Shown here: positions 33,921 to 43,536 of the stretch, piece by piece
How positions within the stretch are numbered: position 1 is the stretch's first letter
Layout of the letters: every line of letters begins with the position of its first letter
Source of the DNA: Claveliimonas bilis
GTDB taxonomy: Bacteria; Bacillota; Clostridia; Lachnospirales; Lachnospiraceae
Assembly: GCF_030296775.1 (NCBI RefSeq)
Contig: NZ_AP027742.1
Coordinates: 1,736,001-1,800,000 of the forward strand
DNA length: 64,000 bases
Direction: 5' to 3'
Notes under the pieces: model-generated
What the model was told of the DNA's origin: nothing
Database searches by the model: none
Seen by the model: only the letters and a program-made list of their open reading frames with translations
Made by a program: the position numbers and the translations under genes

Positions 33921-35909
33921 ATGAGCAGAATACAGGTTTTAGACCAGGTGACGATTGATAAGATCGCAGCAGGAGAAGTGATCGAAAGGCCGGCATCCAT
34001 TGTAAAAGAGCTGACGGAAAACGCCATAGATGCAGGAGCAACCTCCATTGCAGTAGAGATAAAAGAAGGCGGGATTTCTTTCATACGAGTGACGGACAAT
34101 GGCTGCGGCATTGAAAAAGAAGATATACCAAATGCCTTCCTCCGTCATTCTACCAGCAAGATCCGTACAGCGGAGGATCTTGCCCATATTGCCTCCCTGG
34201 GATTCCGCGGGGAGGCTTTGTCCAGTATTGCCGCTGTATCCCAGGTGGAACTGATTACAAAGACGAAGGAAAATACATTCGGATCCTCCTATCGGATCGA
34301 GGGTGGAAGAGAAGCGGCTTTCGAGGATACAGGCGCGCCGGACGGCACCACATTTCTTGTAAGACAGCTCTTTTATAATACTCCGGCGCGGCGGAAATTT
34401 TTAAAAACAGCTATGACAGAAGCGAGCCATGTGGGAGATCTCGTTATGCGCCTTGCCCTTTCTCACCCTGAAATTTCCTTTCAGTTCTATAATAACGGTC
34501 AGTCAAAAATCCACACATCAGGCAACGGAAATCTGAAGGATGTCATTTATCATATATATGGAAGAGAAATTGCCGGACACCTTCTGGAAGTGAACTGTGA
34601 AACAGAAGGGCTGAAGATCAGGGGATATATTGGAGAACCGCTGATCTCACGGGGAAACCGCAATTTTGAAAACTATTTTATAAACGGGCGCTATATAAAA
34701 AGCAATATTATAGCCAAAGCCATTGAGGACGCTTATAAAGATTTTCAGATGCAGCACAAGTATCCTTTTACTGTACTGCATCTGACGGCAGATACACAAG
34801 CGATTGATGTCAACGTACATCCCACAAAAATGGAGATCCGTTTTCAGAACCAGCAGGAGATATATAAAGCCGTCAGTGAAGCAGTAGGGCGGGCTCTTCA
34901 TCAGGAGGAACTGATTCCGGAGGTGGAAGTGCCCGAACCGCCATCTGTCACAGAAAAAGCACCCGAAAAACAGAGCGCGGTCGGTTTTGATGCAAACGAA
35001 AACGTCAAGAAACAGAGTACACTCTATCAAAAACAGAGTGTACTCCAAAATTCCAACTCATCCAACAACGAAAAACAGAGCGCGCTCCGCGAAAATCCTC
35101 CACAAAGAGACTTGGATTATTTTATGAAGAAGATGCGGGAGAGGGTTCTTTCCTATCATCAGCAAAATTCTTCTGCAGAAGTAAAGGAACAAGGTGAAAT
35201 ATTCAAGCCTGACAGACAAAAAGACCGGATCATGGAAGCAGTAAATTACAGAAAAGCTTCAGAACCGGAATCCCTGTCCAACCGGCAGATGAATCTCTTT
35301 GAAGATAAGCTTTTAAGTAAGGCTTCTGTACCGGAACATAAAATTATCGGGCAGGTTTTTGATACATACTGGCTTGTGCAGTACAAAGACAATCTGTATA
35401 TTATCGACCAGCATGCTGCCCACGAAAGAGTGCTCTATGAAAAGACGCTTGCCGGAATGAAAACAAGGGAATTTACATCTCAGAATATCAGCCCGCCCAT
35501 TATTTTAAATCTGTCTATGCAGGAAGCACAGCTTTTAAATACCTATATGGACAGGTTTGAAAGGATCGGCTTTGAAATAGAAGAATTTGGGCAGGATTCC
35601 TATGCAGTCCGGGCAGTTCCTGACAATTTATTTGATATTGCAAAAAAAGAATTGCTCATGGAGATGATTGACAGCTTATCCGATGAGATTTATACTGGAC
35701 TGGCACCGGATATCATTGATGAAAAGATTGCGTCCATGTCCTGTAAGGCAGCGGTAAAAGGGAAGATGCAGATTTCTGCAAAAGAAGCAGAAACTCTGAT
35801 AGGCGAGCTTTTGAAGCTGGAGAATCCCTATCACTGCCCTCATGGAAGACCAACCATCATTGCAATGAGCAAACGGGAGCTGGAGAAAAAGTTTAAGAGG
35901 ATCGTGTAA
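33921..35909 (+). CDS. mutL: DNA mismatch repair protein MutL (endonuclease type)
   Basis: The 662-aa protein has an N-terminal GHKL ATPase (KIAAGEVIERPASIVKEL; NAIDAGAT; DNGCGI; GFRGEAL), a variable linker (about 330-465) and a C-terminal nicking domain with the metal motif DQHAAHERVLYE (about 495-506) and CPHGRP. Presence of this motif means incision is done by MutL rather than MutH. ATG 33921 has aggtgg upstream; an earlier GTG at 33912 lies inside mutS. The linker contains four in-frame KQS repeats on a 21-base period. Confidence 0.97.
   Translation: MSRIQVLDQVTIDKIAAGEVIERPASIVKELTENAIDAGATSIAVEIKEGGISFIRVTDNGCGIEKEDIPNAFLRHSTSKIRTAEDLAHIASLGFRGEALSSIAAVSQVELITKTKENTFGSSYRIEGGREAAFEDTGAPDGTTFLVRQLFYNTPARRKFLKTAMTEASHVGDLVMRLALSHPEISFQFYNNGQSKIHTSGNGNLKDVIYHIYGREIAGHLLEVNCETEGLKIRGYIGEPLISRGNRNFENYFINGRYIKSNIIAKAIEDAYKDFQMQHKYPFTVLHLTADTQAIDVNVHPTKMEIRFQNQQEIYKAVSEAVGRALHQEELIPEVEVPEPPSVTEKAPEKQSAVGFDANENVKKQSTLYQKQSVLQNSNSSNNEKQSALRENPPQRDLDYFMKKMRERVLSYHQQNSSAEVKEQGEIFKPDRQKDRIMEAVNYRKASEPESLSNRQMNLFEDKLLSKASVPEHKIIGQVFDTYWLVQYKDNLYIIDQHAAHERVLYEKTLAGMKTREFTSQNISPPIILNLSMQEAQLLNTYMDRFERIGFEIEEFGQDSYAVRAVPDNLFDIAKKELLMEMIDSLSDEIYTGLAPDIIDEKIASMSCKAAVKGKMQISAKEAETLIGELLKLENPYHCPHGRPTIIAMSKRELEKKFKRIV
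34968..35093 (+). repeat. Four in-frame 21-base-periodic repeats within the mutL linker
   Basis: Copies of aaacagag followed by four variable bases and (G/C)TC begin at 34968, 35010, 35031 and 35073, spaced 42, 21 and 42 bases. Each carries a GAGNNNNCTC dyad (imperfect in the first), and each encodes Lys-Gln-Ser plus a hydrophobic pair. Confidence 0.8.
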
Positions 35910-36838
35910 TGAAAAGGCCATTGATCATATTGACAGGCCCTACCGCCGTAGGGAAAACAAGTCTGTCTCTCTCTCTTGCGAAAGAGTTAGACGGAGAGAT
36001 CGTCTCCGCCGATTCCATGCAGGTATACCGATACATGGATATCGGTACGGCGAAGATACGTGAAGAAGAACGGCAGGGGATTCCACATCATCTGATCGAT
36101 GTGCTGGATCCCTGGGAAGATTTTAATGTGGTACGTTTCCAGAAAATGGCGCGTGAAGCGCTTGAGGAAATCTGGGAACGGGGACATATTCCTATTGTAA
36201 CAGGCGGAACGGGGTTCTATATTCAGGCGCTTTTGTATGACATTCATTTTACAGAAAATAATGAGGATTCTTCTTTGAGAAAGGATCTGGAAAATTATGC
36301 CCGTGAAAATGGAGCAGAAGCGCTTCATTCAAGACTTGTGGAAGTAGATGAAAAGGCGGCTTCCCAGATTCATTTTAATAATGTGAAGAGGGTGATCCGC
36401 GCTCTGGAATTTTATTATCAGACCGGCAAAAAAATGTCAGAGCACAATGAGGAGGAGCGAAAGAGAACCTCTCCGTATGATTTTAAATATTTTGTATTGA
36501 ACGACGAAAGGGAACATCTCTATGCCGGGATCAATAGAAGAGTTGATCTGATGATGGAGGAAGGGCTTGTAGAGGAAGTACGAAAATTAAAAGAAATGGG
36601 ATGCGACAGCGCGATGGTATCTATGCAGGGGTTGGGATATAAGGAAATCCTTTCTCATCTGGAAGGGGAATATACCTTGGATGAAGCTGTATACAAGATC
36701 AAAAGAGACACCCGTCATTTTGCCAAAAGACAGATTACCTGGTTCAAAAGGGAGCGGGATGTGATCTGGCTCCATAAACCGGATTACGATTATGATGAAA
36801 CGAAAATAAGGGAGGCAGTTCTTTCTTATTACATATAG
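35909..36838 (+). CDS. miaA: tRNA dimethylallyltransferase MiaA
   Basis: The 309-aa enzyme attaches the dimethylallyl group to A37 of tRNA, the substrate of MiaB. P-loop GPTAVGKTSLSLSLA (10-24), DSMQVYRYMDIGTAK (35-49) and the GGTGFY block (about 98-103) are diagnostic. The ATG overlaps the mutL stop (TAATG). Confidence 0.97.
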   Translation: MKRPLIILTGPTAVGKTSLSLSLAKELDGEIVSADSMQVYRYMDIGTAKIREEERQGIPHHLIDVLDPWEDFNVVRFQKMAREALEEIWERGHIPIVTGGTGFYIQALLYDIHFTENNEDSSLRKDLENYARENGAEALHSRLVEVDEKAASQIHFNNVKRVIRALEFYYQTGKKMSEHNEEERKRTSPYDFKYFVLNDEREHLYAGINRRVDLMMEEGLVEEVRKLKEMGCDSAMVSMQGLGYKEILSHLEGEYTLDEAVYKIKRDTRHFAKRQITWFKRERDVIWLHKPDYDYDETKIREAVLSYYI

Positions 36839-36878
36839 AGGGAAATAAGATTTAAGATACAAAAGGGGAGCGATGGAA

Positions 36879-37199
36879 ATGTTAAAAAAATTATTTGGAG
36901 GTTTTGGAGGATCGAAATTTTTAAAGAGGATGAATCCTTTGATGGAGCTGTACGCCCACAGCCGCAACAGTGAGAAAACCTATCAGGAGCTGTTGGCTCT
37001 GGAACCGCTGATCCGCACAAAGGGGGAGAGGGCAATGTTCAATCTGAACCGTGCGGGAATCCTGTATGATATGTACAGATACAGGGAAGCTGCAGATATC
37101 ATGCGTGAAATCCCGGCTTTAAATCCGGAGTTTGATGCGCAGTGCGCCGAGATGAAAACAAAGATCATGGCTGCTATGACAAGGGGAGAACATCGATAA
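36879..37199 (+). CDS. Small TPR-like protein of unknown function
   Basis: This 106-aa protein has a Gly-rich N-terminus (LFGGFGGSKF) and a helical core with paired amphipathic helices at about 20-45 and 50-95 (NLNRAGILYDMYRYREAADI), reminiscent of a single tetratricopeptide pair. ATG 36879 is preferred over 36873 on ribosome-site spacing (aaaagggg ends at 36869). It lies between miaA and the PLP-enzyme gene in the operon. Family not recognised. Confidence 0.75.
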   Translation: MLKKLFGGFGGSKFLKRMNPLMELYAHSRNSEKTYQELLALEPLIRTKGERAMFNLNRAGILYDMYRYREAADIMREIPALNPEFDAQCAEMKTKIMAAMTRGEHR

Positions 37200-37230
37200 A
37201 AATGCCATGATAATGAGGAGAAAACAGATA

Positions 37231-38523
37231 ATGCAAAAGATCAATGATATAGAAGAAATGTATGAAAGCCTGGGGATTTCGAAAAAGGTTTTGGAGTTTG
37301 GAAAGCAGGCGGAACTAAAGTTAAAGGAGCGGTTTGAAGCCATTGACCGAACGGCGGAGTACAATCAGCTCAAAGTGATCGGTGCTATGCAGAAAAACCG
37401 TGTCAGTGAGGGGTGTTTTCATTATGCCAGCGGATATGGATATGACGATCAGGGGCGGGATACTTTAGAAAAAGTATACGCTGATGTATTTCATACAGAG
37501 GCTACTCTTGTGCGGCCCCAGATTGCCTGCGGAACGCACGCTCTTGCCCTTGCTCTTGGAGCGAACTTAAGGCCGGGAGACGAGTTGCTCTCTCCGGCAG
37601 GGAAACCATATGATACATTGGAGGAAGTGATCGGTATCCGCCCGTCAGCGGGATCCCTGGCAGAATATGGTATTACTTACCGCCAGGTGGATCTTAAGCC
37701 GGACGGAAGTTTTGACTATGAGAACATTGAAAAAGCCATTCATGAAAAAACAAAATTAATTACCATTCAGCGGTCAAAGGGATATCAGACAAGACCGAGT
37801 TTTTCCGTCGCCCAGATTGGGGAATTGATCGCTTTTGTAAAAAAGATCAAACCGGATGTTATCTGTATGGTTGACAACTGTTATGGTGAATTTGTAGAGA
37901 CAATAGAACCCAGTGATGTGGGAGCAGATATGGTCGTGGGATCCCTTATCAAAAATCCGGGCGGAGGACTTGCGCCCATCGGCGGTTATGTTGCCGGCAG
38001 AACGGATCTGATTGAAAACTGCGGATACCGTCTGACCTCTCCCGGACTTGGCCGGGAAGTGGGGGCTTCTCTGGGGGTGATGCAGTCCTTTTACCAGGGG
38101 CTTTTCCTTGCGCCGACCGTGGTGGCAAGCGCCCTTAAAGGAGCGATCCTTGCGGCCAACCTTTATGAATCTCTGGGATTTCCGGTAGTGCCTGACGGCT
38201 CCGAGAGCAGGCACGATATTATTCAGGCGGTAGAGCTTGGCACGCCGGAGGGCGTGATCGCTTTCTGCCAGGGCATCCAGGCAGCGGCGCCGGTAGATTC
38301 CTATGTAACGCCGGAACCATGGGCTATGCCCGGCTATGACAGCGATGTGATCATGGCAGCCGGAGCTTTTGTACAGGGTTCTTCCATAGAACTGAGTGCT
38401 GACGGTCCCATCAAACCGCCCTACGCAGTATATTTTCAGGGAGGCCTGACCTGGCCTCACGCCAAACTTGGCATTTTAATGTCTCTGGAACATATGGTTC
38501 GGAAAGGATTGGTTCAAATATGA
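37231..38523 (+). CDS. Methionine gamma-lyase family PLP protein (YnbB-like, 'aluminium resistance' family)
   Basis: The 430-aa PLP-dependent enzyme of the cystathionine/methionine lyase superfamily has the substrate loop HYASGYGYDDQGRDTLE (about 70-86), RPQIACGTHAL and the likely PLP lysine in GSLIKNPGGGLAP (about 243). The family was named after an Arthrobacter aluminium-resistance protein, but a lyase role is more likely. ATG 37231 follows atgaggag with proper spacing. Close linkage with miaA is typical of clostridia. Confidence 0.92.
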   Translation: MQKINDIEEMYESLGISKKVLEFGKQAELKLKERFEAIDRTAEYNQLKVIGAMQKNRVSEGCFHYASGYGYDDQGRDTLEKVYADVFHTEATLVRPQIACGTHALALALGANLRPGDELLSPAGKPYDTLEEVIGIRPSAGSLAEYGITYRQVDLKPDGSFDYENIEKAIHEKTKLITIQRSKGYQTRPSFSVAQIGELIAFVKKIKPDVICMVDNCYGEFVETIEPSDVGADMVVGSLIKNPGGGLAPIGGYVAGRTDLIENCGYRLTSPGLGREVGASLGVMQSFYQGLFLAPTVVASALKGAILAANLYESLGFPVVPDGSESRHDIIQAVELGTPEGVIAFCQGIQAAAPVDSYVTPEPWAMPGYDSDVIMAAGAFVQGSSIELSADGPIKPPYAVYFQGGLTWPHAKLGILMSLEHMVRKGLVQI

Positions 38524-39749
38524 GAAGAACCGTTGTCATCGGAGGAGGAGCTTCCGGGCTTGTAGCCTCCATTGCGGCAGCCGGAAAAGGCGCTGACGTA
38601 ACCTTAGTGGAACAAAAAGAACTGGTGGGAAAGAAAATCCTGTCTACCGGAAATGGCCGCTGTAATCTTACAAACCTTGCCATGAGTCCCGAATATTACC
38701 GTGGAGGGAACCCGGACACAGTAGAGAAGGTACTCCATACTTTCGGCACGGAAGATACCGTCAGATTTTTCAGAAAGCTGGGAATTATAACAAAAGCAAG
38801 AGGAACCTACCTTTACCCTAAGAATGATCAGGCATCGTCCGTCCGGGAAGCACTGGCTCTTGGAATCGCCCGGCTCCAGGTAGAAACGTATCTTCAGACA
38901 AAGGTAGAAAAGGTTTCTTTTTCTAAAGGAAAATTTGATATATATACGAGGAAAAACGGAGAAGAACAAAGATTTGAAGCTGACAGGCTGATCCTTGCCG
39001 CCGGCGGCAAGGCTTCTCCAGGTCTTGGATCTGACGGCAGCGGATATCAACTTGCCAAAAGCCTGGGACATACCATAACCCCGGTCTTTCCGGCGTTGGT
39101 GCAGCTTACGTCGGATGATCCTGCTTTTCGGAAGCTGGCCGGCGTAAGAAGCGACGCAAAGATTGTTCTTATGTCAGACGGAGCTGCAGTGTGTGCCGAC
39201 CAGGGAGAGATTCAATTTACAGATTACGGGCTTTCAGGTATCCCTGTCTTTCAGGTGAGCCGGTTCGCTGCAGAGGGCCTGCGGGAAGGAAAGCCTGTTT
39301 CTGTCATCCTTGACTTCCTTCCGGAGATGCAGGAGACAGAAATCTGCGCCCTCTTCAGAGAGAAGCAAAAAGACTGGAGCGACAATACTGCGGAAGAATT
39401 TTTAAGAGGAATTTTTCACCGCAAACTGGTAAATGTGCTCCTTACCCGGGCACACATCCGTTGGTCGCAGAAAGTGGAGAATTTCAGCGAAGAAGATTTT
39501 GCAGGACTCGCCTGCCTCTGCAAAAAATTTGAAGTAAAGATTACAGGAACCCGTTCTTTTGATCAGGCGCAGGTCTGTGCAGGAGGAGTTTCTCTTGAAG
39601 AGATCGATCCTCTGACTATGGAATCCCTGAAATGCCCCGGGCTGTATATAACAGGCGAACTCCTTGACGTCGACGGCATGTGTGGGGGATATAATCTGCA
39701 GTGGGCCTGGGCAACGGGATATATAGCCGGAGAAGCGGCGGCGCTATAA
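38520..39749 (+). CDS. HI0933/YhiN family FAD-dependent oxidoreductase
   Basis: The 409-aa flavoprotein has the N-terminal Rossmann motif VIGGGASGLVASIAA (5-19), the STGNGRCNLTN family signature (about 42-52) and the C-terminal GELLDVDGMCGGYNLQWAW segment, which closes the FAD site. The reaction is unknown; homologues are loosely annotated as NAD(P)/FAD-dependent oxidoreductases. It overlaps the upstream gene by four bases (ATGA). Confidence 0.92.
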   Translation: MRRTVVIGGGASGLVASIAAAGKGADVTLVEQKELVGKKILSTGNGRCNLTNLAMSPEYYRGGNPDTVEKVLHTFGTEDTVRFFRKLGIITKARGTYLYPKNDQASSVREALALGIARLQVETYLQTKVEKVSFSKGKFDIYTRKNGEEQRFEADRLILAAGGKASPGLGSDGSGYQLAKSLGHTITPVFPALVQLTSDDPAFRKLAGVRSDAKIVLMSDGAAVCADQGEIQFTDYGLSGIPVFQVSRFAAEGLREGKPVSVILDFLPEMQETEICALFREKQKDWSDNTAEEFLRGIFHRKLVNVLLTRAHIRWSQKVENFSEEDFAGLACLCKKFEVKITGTRSFDQAQVCAGGVSLEEIDPLTMESLKCPGLYITGELLDVDGMCGGYNLQWAWATGYIAGEAAAL

Positions 39750-39778
39750 GAGAAAAACGAAGGAAAGGACGGATGTTT

Positions 39779-41401
39779 ATGATCAGACTCCAGCAGTTGA
39801 AATTGAATATCGATCATACAGAAGCGGATCTTAGGAGGAAACTTTTGAAAACCCTCCGTGTGAAAGAAGATGCGCTTCTTTCATATCAAATAGAAAAGCA
39901 GTCTCTGGATGCCAGGAAAAAGCCTCAGCTTTCCTATGTGTATACAGTGGCTGTCCATTTAAAAAATGAAAAGGAGTTTTTGAAAAAGAACCGGAACGCC
40001 AACATCCAGGCTGCCAGCGAAAATCGGTATCACATGGACGTTTCGGGAACGGAAGCGCTGAGGGAAAGGCCTGTCATAGTCGGCAGCGGTCCGGCAGGTC
40101 TGTTCTGTGCTTATATGCTTGCCAAAGCCGGATACCGACCGCTGCTTTTGGAACGGGGAATGCCTGTGGAGCAGCGGAAAAAAGATGTAGAGAAGTTCTG
40201 GGAGACACAGAGTCTTGATCCGGAATCAAACGTACAGTTCGGCGAGGGAGGAGCCGGTACCTTTTCTGACGGCAAACTCAATACTCTTGTGAAAGATAAA
40301 GATGGCAGGGGCCGGAAGGTGCTGGAAATTTTTGTGAAGAACGGTGCGCCCAAAGATATCCTGTATGTGAATAAACCTCATATCGGAACTGACCTTTTGA
40401 TGTCCATTGTGGCAAACATGCGAAAAGAGATTCTTGCATCAGGAGGCGAAGTCCTCTTTCATACGAGAATGGATCGGATACTTCAAAATGAGAACGGTAC
40501 CTTGCAGGAATTACTTGTCACAGATACAGTCACTGGCCGGAGCCGGCATATAAAGGCAGATATCTGTGTTCTTGCCATCGGTCACAGCGCCCGCGATACA
40601 TTTGCCATGCTGGATGAGGAACAGGTGAAAATGGAGGCGAAATCCTTTGCTGTAGGAGTACGTATTGAGCATCCGCAGAAAATGATCGATCTGTCACAGT
40701 ACGGCGATACCACTTTGCCTCTTCCGGCGGCAGCCTATAAACTGACGGCTTCTTCCTCTGATGGGAGAGGGGTATATACATTCTGCATGTGCCCCGGGGG
40801 ATATGTAGTGAATGCTTCCTCGGAACAAGGTTATCTGGCGGTCAACGGCATGAGTTATCACGACAGGGCAGGCGAAAACGCCAATAGTGCTGTTGTGGTT
40901 ACCGTTTCACCGGAAGATTTCGGCGGAAGCGGCGTGCTTGCCGGAGTGGCTTTTCAAAGAAGACTGGAAAAAGCAGCTTTTGCGACTGGCGGCGGTCTTG
41001 TCCCGATACAGCTGTTTGAGGATTTCTGCCAGGGGAAAATAACAGAAAATCTGGGCGAGATCACCCCGCAGATCAAAGGGGGATATGCTTTTGGAAACGT
41101 ACGGGGGATCTTCCCGGAGGAAATTTCCCGCGCTCTGGAAGAAGGGATAAAAGCCTTCGGAAGAAAACTTCCGGGATATGACAGGAAAGACGCCGTCCTC
41201 GCCGGCGTGGAAAGCCGGACATCTTCCCCGGTACGTATTCTGCGGGGAGCTGATATGCAGGGAAGCATAAGAGGACTTTACCCATGCGGCGAGGGAGCGG
41301 GCTATGCCGGAGGAATTACTTCAGCCGCTATGGACGGTTTGAAGACGGCGGAAGCAATCGCCAGAAAATATCATCCTTTCGACAAAGAGACAAAGGATTA
41401 A
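39779..41401 (+). CDS. FAD-dependent dehydrogenase (COG2509 family)
   Basis: The 540-aa protein has an N-terminal RNA-binding-like domain (about 1-80) and a flavin domain with IVGSGPAGLFCAYMLA (about 99-114), FGEGGAGTFSDGKLNT and the C-terminal GIYPCGEGAGYAGG-like motif (here GLYPCGEGAGYAGG). The family is conserved in Firmicutes but lacks a proven reaction. ATG 39779 fits the ribosome site aggaaagga better than ATG 39773. It is the last gene of the mutS operon. Confidence 0.9.
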   Translation: MIRLQQLKLNIDHTEADLRRKLLKTLRVKEDALLSYQIEKQSLDARKKPQLSYVYTVAVHLKNEKEFLKKNRNANIQAASENRYHMDVSGTEALRERPVIVGSGPAGLFCAYMLAKAGYRPLLLERGMPVEQRKKDVEKFWETQSLDPESNVQFGEGGAGTFSDGKLNTLVKDKDGRGRKVLEIFVKNGAPKDILYVNKPHIGTDLLMSIVANMRKEILASGGEVLFHTRMDRILQNENGTLQELLVTDTVTGRSRHIKADICVLAIGHSARDTFAMLDEEQVKMEAKSFAVGVRIEHPQKMIDLSQYGDTTLPLPAAAYKLTASSSDGRGVYTFCMCPGGYVVNASSEQGYLAVNGMSYHDRAGENANSAVVVTVSPEDFGGSGVLAGVAFQRRLEKAAFATGGGLVPIQLFEDFCQGKITENLGEITPQIKGGYAFGNVRGIFPEEISRALEEGIKAFGRKLPGYDRKDAVLAGVESRTSSPVRILRGADMQGSIRGLYPCGEGAGYAGGITSAAMDGLKTAEAIARKYHPFDKETKD

Positions 41402-41423
41402 GAAATTTTTAATGGGATAAGGC

Positions 41424-41452
41424 TATACACTTTTTTTGAAATATGATAGAAT
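41424..41452 (+). promoter_or_regulatory. Promoter of the DUF4321-radC-mre operon
   Basis: TATACA (41424-41429) and TAGAAT (41447-41452) are 17 bases apart, 46 bases before the DUF4321 gene. Because gaps downstream to dacA are all small, this may drive the whole cell-shape cluster. Confidence 0.5.
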
Positions 41453-41498
41453 ATATTGAGTTTTTTAAAGAAAAACAAAGATGTGAGGTGGAGTACAT

Positions 41499-41759
41499 AT
41501 GAAAGGAGCAGGCGGGAAAAATTCCTGGGCTTTGTTTCTGCTGATTCTGGCAGGAATTGTCCTGGGAGGTTTTATCGGTATGCTTGCAGGTGATACAGGG
41601 GGACTTAGTTGGCTTAACTATGGACAGACATTCGGGTTAAGCGAGCCGGTTGTGCTGAATCTTGGCATAGTCGTTATTACATTCGGACTTACGATCAAAA
41701 TTACGGTTGCCAGCATCATCGGCATGGTTCTTGCAATTATTATTTATCGCTTCTTGTAA
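41499..41759 (+). CDS. DUF4321 membrane protein
   Basis: This 86-aa protein has two membrane helices (about 9-30 and 52-85) joined by a short loop (GGLSWLNYGQTFGLSEPVVL). DUF4321 proteins are small, of unknown function and found in clostridia next to radC and mreB, as here. SD gaggtgg precedes the ATG. Confidence 0.87.
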   Translation: MKGAGGKNSWALFLLILAGIVLGGFIGMLAGDTGGLSWLNYGQTFGLSEPVVLNLGIVVITFGLTIKITVASIIGMVLAIIIYRFL

Positions 41760-41799
41760 TAACCGATCTTTACGTGAAGGTTATACTTATCTACAAAGG

Positions 41800-42504
41800 A
41801 TGAATCAGACAAATACCATGAAAGAAATGTTGGTATCAGAGCGCCCATACGAAAAGTGTGACGAAAAAGGGGCAGGCAGCTTAAGCGACGCGGAACTTCT
41901 GTCTGTTCTGCTGCGCACTGGTACAAGGGGAGAAAATGTCCTGGAGCTTTCCAGGAAAATTTTAAAAGAAGCCGGGGAGGACGGCCTTTTGGGACTCCAC
42001 CGCTTTACAAAAGAAAAATTTATGAAGATCAGAGGTGTGGGGAAAGTGAAAACGATCCAGCTCCTCTGTATTTTAGAACTGTCTGCAAGGCTTGCGAAAG
42101 CTGAAGCGCGCAAAACACTGTGTTTCAGAAATCCGTCAACGATTGCCGGATATTATATGGAAGAAATGCGTCATCTTTCCCAGGAACATATGAAGTTGTT
42201 AATGCTGGACACAAAATCAAATCTTATTGCTGAAAAGAATATTTACAAAGGAACTGTAAATGCATCATTGGTAGAACCAAGAGAGATTTTTGTGGAGGCG
42301 GTAAAAAGGGAGGCGGTTTCTATTATTCTGCTCCATAATCATCCCAGTGGAGATCCGACTCCAAGCAAAGCGGATGTGGCGATTACTCGGCGGATAAGGC
42401 TGGCCGGAGAATTAATTGGAATTGAACTGTTAGATCATATTATTATTGGGAATAATTCTTATATCAGTTTTCTGGAAGAGAATCTGATATACACGAAAGG
42501 ATAA
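41800..42504 (+). CDS. radC: RadC family protein (JAB-domain)
   Basis: The 234-aa protein has an N-terminal helix-hairpin-helix (SERPYEKC, SDAELLSVLLRTGT, IRGVGKVKTIQL) and a C-terminal MPN/JAB domain with the metal motif HNHPSGDPTPSKAD (about 184-197). RadC was once linked to DNA repair, but the function is unsettled. ATG 41800 is chosen by alignment with family N-termini; ATG 41818 is an alternative, and neither has an ideal ribosome site. mreB follows after eight bases. Confidence 0.92.
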   Translation: MNQTNTMKEMLVSERPYEKCDEKGAGSLSDAELLSVLLRTGTRGENVLELSRKILKEAGEDGLLGLHRFTKEKFMKIRGVGKVKTIQLLCILELSARLAKAEARKTLCFRNPSTIAGYYMEEMRHLSQEHMKLLMLDTKSNLIAEKNIYKGTVNASLVEPREIFVEAVKREAVSIILLHNHPSGDPTPSKADVAITRRIRLAGELIGIELLDHIIIGNNSYISFLEENLIYTKG

Positions 42505-42512
42505 GAGCAAAA

Positions 42513-43535
42513 ATGGCACGGAATGTATACGGACTTGATCTCGGATCCTATGAGATCAAAGTATATGATAAGAAGAAAGATACGATCTGGAAAGAAAAAA
42601 ACGTGATTGCCATTGCAAATAAAAAAGAGGTATTTGCTGTGGGCGATGAAGCATATGAGATGTTTGAAAAAGCCCCGGCCAATATACAGGTTGTCTTTCC
42701 TATGAAAGACGGAGTGATTTCCAGATTTAACGATATGCAGTACCTTCTTCAGGGACTTTTGAAAAAGGACAGAGGGTTCGCACGGGGAGCGGAGTATGTA
42801 ATTGCCGTTCCTACAGATGTGACGGAGGTGGAAAAGAAAGCTTTTTTCGATCTTGTCATTCATTCTACAGCCCGGGCAAAAGAAGTCAATATTGTGGAAC
42901 GGGGGATTGCCGATGCAGTAGGTCTGAATCTGGATGTACAGAATACGAAGGGGCTGTTCATTGTAAACCTGGGCGGAGACACGACTGAACTTTCCATTCT
43001 TGCCGGAGGCGGTATTGTACTGAACCGGCTTATAAAAGTGGGAGGTGCAACCTTTGACAATGCTGTTGCCCAGCTTGTACGTTATAACCATGACTTCCTG
43101 ATCGGAAAGGTAACCTCAGAAATCCTGAGAAAAAGGTTCGGTGTGTTCAGCGAGGACAACAGCGCTTCGCTTACCGTTGCCGGAAGAGATCTGATCACCG
43201 GAGTTCCGCAGCAAAGAGAAATTTCTATCAGCCTTGTGCGGGCCGCTATCAAAGATCCTCTGGAGGAATGCATTCACTGTATCCATTCTCTCCTGGACCG
43301 TACCCCTCCGGAGGTGCGGAAGGCAGTTTACCGTAACGGTATTTTTCTGACGGGAGGACTTGCCAATCTTCCGGGACTGGAGGTATATATGGAAGAAATG
43401 ACAGGCATACGTGTCCGGACGGCTATTGATCCGGATATCTGTGCAGTGACAGGGCTGAAGCAGATCATTCAGTCCAAAGAACTAAGAAAACTGGCGTATT
43501 CGATGCTGGATGAAAATTATAGGTGGATGAGATAG
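42513..43535 (+). CDS. mreB: Rod-shape determining protein MreB
   Basis: This 340-aa actin-like ATPase forms membrane-bound filaments that direct lateral wall synthesis. Actin-fold motifs: phosphate 1 GLDLGSYEIKVYD (about 7-19), phosphate 2 VNLGGDTTELSILAGG (about 151-166) and the adenosine loop FLTGGLANLPGLE (about 269-281). Residues PKDGVI-like in MKDGVISRF match the family. Confidence 0.96.
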   Translation: MARNVYGLDLGSYEIKVYDKKKDTIWKEKNVIAIANKKEVFAVGDEAYEMFEKAPANIQVVFPMKDGVISRFNDMQYLLQGLLKKDRGFARGAEYVIAVPTDVTEVEKKAFFDLVIHSTARAKEVNIVERGIADAVGLNLDVQNTKGLFIVNLGGDTTELSILAGGGIVLNRLIKVGGATFDNAVAQLVRYNHDFLIGKVTSEILRKRFGVFSEDNSASLTVAGRDLITGVPQQREISISLVRAAIKDPLEECIHCIHSLLDRTPPEVRKAVYRNGIFLTGGLANLPGLEVYMEEMTGIRVRTAIDPDICAVTGLKQIIQSKELRKLAYSMLDENYRWMR

Positions 43536-43536
43536 T

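Noticed and set aside
34968-35093. CRISPR-like spaced repeats
   Set aside because: Units lie inside the open mutL frame, are only about 15 bases, and spacers are multiples of seven codons.
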